Part shown: piece after piece, positions 5,166-7,815 of the stretch
How the letters are laid out: every line of letters begins with the position of its first letter
Position numbering within the stretch: position 1 is the stretch's first letter
Assembly (NCBI GenBank): GCA_902803185.1
Contig: CADCOV010000095.1
Span: forward strand, 1 to 7,815
Origin: an uncultured Eubacteriales bacterium
Lineage (GTDB): Bacteria > Bacillota > Clostridia > Peptostreptococcales > Anaerovoracaceae
Reading direction: 5' to 3'
DNA length: 7,815 bases
Notes under the pieces: model-generated
Database searches by the model: none
What the model saw: the letters and a program-made list of their open reading frames with translations, nothing else
What the model was told of the DNA's origin: nothing
Position numbers and translations under genes: made by a program

Positions 5166-6071
5166 ATGAAATCAGGATTCGTCGGCATCATCGGAAGACC
5201 GAACGTCGGAAAATCCACGCTTTTGAACTGCATACTGGGCGAGAAGATCGCCATCACCACGGATAAGCCCCAGACCACGAGGAACAGCATCCGGGGCATC
5301 TACACCCGTCCGGCCACCGAGGAGGACGAGGGCTGCCAGCTGGTCTTCATCGACACGCCGGGCATCCACAAGGCCCACAACAAGCTGGGCAGCGCCATGA
5401 CCCAGATGGCGGTGAACACCTTCAAGGAGGTGGACGTGATCCTCTTCCTGGTGGACAGCGCGCCGGACAAGGGCAAGGGCGACAAGTTCATCCTGGACAT
5501 GATCAAAGACCTGGAGACCCCGAAGCTCCTCATCATCAACAAGATCGACAAGATGGAGCCGGATGCGTTCAAGGCCACCTACGACTACTACGACGGGCTC
5601 GGCGTCTTCGACGGCATCTACGGCACCTCCGCTTTGAACGGGATGCGGGTGGACGAGGTCGTCGCCGCCGCGGAGCGGTTCGCGGAGGAAGGGCCGATGT
5701 ACTTCCCGGAGGATATGATCACCGACCACCCGGAGCGGTTCCTGGTCAGCGAGATCATCCGGGAGAAGCTGCTCCTGTACCTCCAGGACGAGGTGCCGCA
5801 CGGCGTCGCGGTGGAGATCGAGAGCTACAAGGAGGGGGAGACCCTGACGGAGATCGGCGCGGTCGTCTACTGCGAGCGGAAGTCCCACAAGGGCATCATC
5901 CTCGGCAAGCAGGGCCACACGATCAAGGGCATCAGCATGAGCGCCCGCAAGGAGATCGAGGCGCTGCTGGGCACCCACGTCTACCTCAGGCTCTGGGTCA
6001 AGGTCAAGGAGAACTGGCGGGATTCGGACGTGGCCATCGCCAACTTCGGCTATGCGGACAGCGACAACTAG
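5166..6071 (+). CDS. era: Era, ribosome-assembly GTPase
   Basis: A GTPase that binds the 3' end of 16S rRNA and chaperones 30S assembly, working in the same process as YbeY two genes upstream. The 301 residues match the family length. The GTPase motifs are all present: G1 GRPNVGKS (10-17), G2 region QTTRNSIRGI (36-45), G3 DTPG (63-66), G4 NKID (125-128) and G5 SAL (155-157). The C-terminal KH domain (about 203-285) has its GKQG loop at 247-250 in IILGKQGHTIKGI. The ATG at 5166 follows GGAG (5155-5158) by 7 bases; this site lies in the end of cdd, and the gap is one base, so translation is likely coupled. Confidence 0.97.
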   Translation: MKSGFVGIIGRPNVGKSTLLNCILGEKIAITTDKPQTTRNSIRGIYTRPATEEDEGCQLVFIDTPGIHKAHNKLGSAMTQMAVNTFKEVDVILFLVDSAPDKGKGDKFILDMIKDLETPKLLIINKIDKMEPDAFKATYDYYDGLGVFDGIYGTSALNGMRVDEVVAAAERFAEEGPMYFPEDMITDHPERFLVSEIIREKLLLYLQDEVPHGVAVEIESYKEGETLTEIGAVVYCERKSHKGIILGKQGHTIKGISMSARKEIEALLGTHVYLRLWVKVKENWRDSDVAIANFGYADSDN

Positions 6072-6092
6072 GGACGCGGGACGGAGCGACAG

Positions 6093-6851
6093 ATGTTAAC
6101 GACGACGGAAGGCATCGTGCTCAGGCAGGTCAAAGCCGCCTCGGGCCGGCGGATCCTTCTCATCTTCACAAGGGAATACGGCAAGATCAGCGTGGGCACG
6201 GGCCTCACGGAGCGGAACAACCGGAGCAAGGCGGCCCTGGCGATCCGGCCCTTCACCTACGCCCGCTACGATCTTTACAAGAACAAGGACTACTTCGACC
6301 TGAACAGCGCGGACGTCCTGAAGAGCTACTACGGGCTGGGGGAGGACATCGACAAATACGTGGCCGCCTCCTACCTCTTGGAGCTGACGGACAAGGCGCT
6401 GCCGGAGGAGATGCCCCAGCCGAAGCTGTTCAGCATCCTGACGGATGTGCTGGCGGAGCTGGAGCAGCGGAAGTCCGGTTTTGATACGCTTCTGATCTGC
6501 TATGAGGTCAAGCTGCTGGCAGAGGTCGGGCTCCTGCCGGTGCTGGACCGATGCGCCCGCTGCGGCGCCCCGGAGCCTGCGCTTTTCAGCGTCCCGGACG
6601 GCGGGATGATCTGCCGGGACTGCGCGAAAAAAATCGAAGCGAAAACCGCGGGAACGGGCAAGGGCAGATTGATTTTAGAGCCCGGATTTGATATAGTTAA
6701 GGTTATAGATTACTTTTTGAAAAAGCCTGTAAGCGCCTTTCGGAAAGTGGCGCTCGAGAAATCCACCGCCTCACAGTTACAGGCTGCACTGCGAGAATAC
6801 CTCTCGTATCACATGGACATCGGATCATTGAAAAGTGAAAGCATGTTATAG
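6093..6851 (+). CDS. recO: DNA repair protein RecO
   Basis: Recombination mediator that, with RecR, helps load RecA onto SSB-coated single-stranded DNA in gap and break repair. The 252-residue protein starts with the OB-fold hallmark TTTEGIVLRQVKAASGRRIL. A helical region follows, then the zinc finger C154-x2-C157 and C174-x2-C177 (CARCGAPEP and ICRDC). The length is typical. The ATG at 6093 has GGAG (6083-6086) 6 bases before it. Its last 180 bases are visibly more A/T-rich than the rest and contain a promoter-like pair for the next gene. The era-recO adjacency is conserved in Firmicutes. Confidence 0.95.
   Translation: MLTTTEGIVLRQVKAASGRRILLIFTREYGKISVGTGLTERNNRSKAALAIRPFTYARYDLYKNKDYFDLNSADVLKSYYGLGEDIDKYVAASYLLELTDKALPEEMPQPKLFSILTDVLAELEQRKSGFDTLLICYEVKLLAEVGLLPVLDRCARCGAPEPALFSVPDGGMICRDCAKKIEAKTAGTGKGRLILEPGFDIVKVIDYFLKKPVSAFRKVALEKSTASQLQAALREYLSYHMDIGSLKSESML
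6669..6697 (+). promoter_or_regulatory. Candidate promoter inside recO for the downstream gene
   Basis: TTGATT (6669-6674) and TATAGT (6692-6697) are spaced by 17 bases in an A/T-rich patch near the recO 3' end. Transcription from about 6704 would give the UBA/DUF4342 gene a leader of about 177 bases. The match is fair, not perfect, and readthrough from the operon remains possible. Confidence 0.4.
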
Positions 6852-6867
6852 CGACAGTTTTGCGGAC

Positions 6868-6874
6868 AGGAGGT
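6868..6874 (+). promoter_or_regulatory. Ribosome binding site deciding the last gene's start
   Basis: AGGAGGT lies just before the ATG at 6881 (7 bases after AGGAGG). It excludes the in-frame TTG at 6860, which lies upstream of this site. Confidence 0.85.
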
Positions 6875-6880
6875 TCAGCT

Positions 6881-7780
6881 ATGGAAATCACGTTGGAAAA
6901 AATCGAACTGGTAAGAGACCGCACCGGCGTCACCTATAAAGAAGCGAAGGACGCCCTCGAGGCTGCGGACGGCAACGTCGTGGATGCCATCATCTCCATC
7001 GAAGAGCAGGTTGACGGCGGGGAAGTCAAGTCTGTCAAGGAAAAGAAGGATGCCCTGGTCACCAGAATGAAGGAGATCGTCAACAAGGGGAACGTCTCCA
7101 AGATCGTCGTATCCAAGGAAGAGAAGACCATCGTCAACATCCCGCTGACCGTGGGCCTGCTGGGCACCGTGATCGCGCCGTGGGGCATCATTGCCGGCGT
7201 CGTCGCGGCATTCGGCTTCAAGTGCAGGATCCAGTTCGTCAAGGATGACGGTTCTGTCGTCGAGATCTCCGACAAGTTCGAGGAGAAGGCCAGCGACGTC
7301 AGAGAGAAAGGCCAGGCGTTCTATGCCGACCTGAAGGAGAAGAGCGGCGGCACCTTCGACAAGCTCAGGGACGCGGCGGACGACCTCAAGGCCAAGGGCC
7401 AGGACGTCTTCGGTGACCTGAAGGAGAAGAGCGGCGGCACCTTCGACAAGATCAAGGACGCGGCGGACGACCTGAAGGAAAAGATCCGCAAGGGCGGCGA
7501 GGACATCGCCGAGGACTTCCAGGATGAGGTCGATGAGCTCAAGGCGAAGGTCGACGACAAGGTCGAGGACGTCAAGGAGTTCGATCTGGACGCCCTGAAG
7601 AAGGACATCGCTGAGGATCTGGAGGAGCTGAAGAAGGACGTGACCGAGAAGATCGGCGAGGTCAGCGAGGAAGCCTGCGACAAGGCGGAAGAGGCCTGCG
7701 AGAAGGCGGAGGAAGCCTGTGCAGAGGCCTGCGAGAAGGCTGAGGAAGTCAAAGAAGAAGTGAAGGACGCCATCGAATAG
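6881..7780 (+). CDS. UBA/TS-N and DUF4342 protein with repetitive acidic tail
   Basis: A 299-residue protein of unknown function. Residues 1-42 (LEKIELVRDRTGVTYKEAKDALEAADG and on) resemble the helical UBA/TS-N domain at the N-terminus of elongation factor Ts. Residues about 58-125 fit DUF4342 and include a glycine-rich hydrophobic stretch (about 89-113, PLTVGLLGTVIAPWG and on) that may touch or enter a membrane. The rest is charged and probably helical. A 29-residue unit (DLKEKSGGTFDK and on) occurs at 150 and 179, then Lys/Asp/Glu-rich sequence, then heptads EEACDKA, EEACEKA and EEACAEA, with C266, C273, C280 and C284. No signal peptide is seen. The tail resembles LEA- or apolipoprotein-like amphipathic helices only in composition. 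The ATG at 6881 has a strong ribosome binding site; the gap from recO is 29 bases. Domain calls come from memory of the families. Confidence 0.85.
   Translation: MEITLEKIELVRDRTGVTYKEAKDALEAADGNVVDAIISIEEQVDGGEVKSVKEKKDALVTRMKEIVNKGNVSKIVVSKEEKTIVNIPLTVGLLGTVIAPWGIIAGVVAAFGFKCRIQFVKDDGSVVEISDKFEEKASDVREKGQAFYADLKEKSGGTFDKLRDAADDLKAKGQDVFGDLKEKSGGTFDKIKDAADDLKEKIRKGGEDIAEDFQDEVDELKAKVDDKVEDVKEFDLDALKKDIAEDLEELKKDVTEKIGEVSEEACDKAEEACEKAEEACAEACEKAEEVKEEVKDAIE
7328..7501 (+). repeat. 87-base in-frame tandem duplication
   Basis: Two units start at 7328 and 7415, 29 codons apart. The first 63 bases differ at only three positions and the opening 36 are identical. The remaining 24 bases diverge. 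Sequence before the first unit (KGQAFYADL) resembles that before the second (KGQDVFGDL), so an older partial copy may precede. Confidence 0.9.
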
Positions 7781-7815
7781 CAGGCGCCCCTGAGCAGAGT
7801 GTTCCGCATGGCGGC

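Noticed and set aside
7781..7815. Start of another gene at the right edge
   Set aside because: The ATG at 7808 has no ribosome binding site and only eight bases remain; nothing can be supported.

Overview
The window is a stretch of core chromosomal housekeeping genes, all on the + strand. It comes from a GC-rich, Gram-positive bacterium of the Firmicutes/Clostridia type. The gene set (mtaB, hinT, rpsU, yqeY, then phoH, ybeY, cdd, era, recO) is the Firmicutes arrangement known from Bacillus subtilis and clostridia. Strong AGGAGG-type ribosome binding sites and TATAAT promoters with 17-base spacers fit this. A family-level placement (for example near the Family XIII / Anaerovoracaceae clostridia) would be a guess.

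Layout. (1) 1-1651: mtaB (tRNA methylthiotransferase) and hinT (HIT-family hydrolase), overlapping by 8 bases; a near-perfect extended -10 box ends 6 bases before the mtaB start codon. (2) 1675-2455: a transcription unit with a clear promoter, rpsU (ribosomal protein bS21), yqeY, and a strong intrinsic terminator. (3) 2456-3034: about 580 bases without a credible gene, filled with two families of symmetric palindromic repeats. (4) 3035-3202: the promoter and a hairpin-rich leader in front of phoH. (5) 3203-6851: a tightly packed operon phoH-ybeY-cdd-era-recO, with gaps from a 4-base overlap to 21 bases. (6) 6881-7780: a UBA/TS-N plus DUF4342 protein with a long charged, repetitive, cysteine-bearing C-terminal tail, possibly also driven by a promoter inside recO.

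Most genes serve RNA and ribosome biology. MtaB modifies tRNA, bS21 is a small-subunit protein, YbeY is an rRNA endonuclease, Era is a 30S assembly GTPase, and PhoH is the ATPase usually paired with YbeY. Cdd (pyrimidine salvage) and RecO (recombinational repair) are traditional passengers. Compared with the Bacillus order, the pgpH-type gene (phoH/ybeY junction) and dgkA (ybeY/cdd junction) are absent here.

No novel multi-gene system is visible. The most unusual content is non-coding. The phoH upstream region carries three copies of an element built as CCGCCGAAAA, 16 bases, ATCAGCGCTGAT, 16-17 bases, TTTTCGGCGG. It also carries a 121-base element with nested inverted blocks (CTGGCATCATA and TTTGGACATGG). 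In the best copies the spacers match in length but not in sequence. The second notable object is the repetitive, Cys-heptad tail of the last protein.
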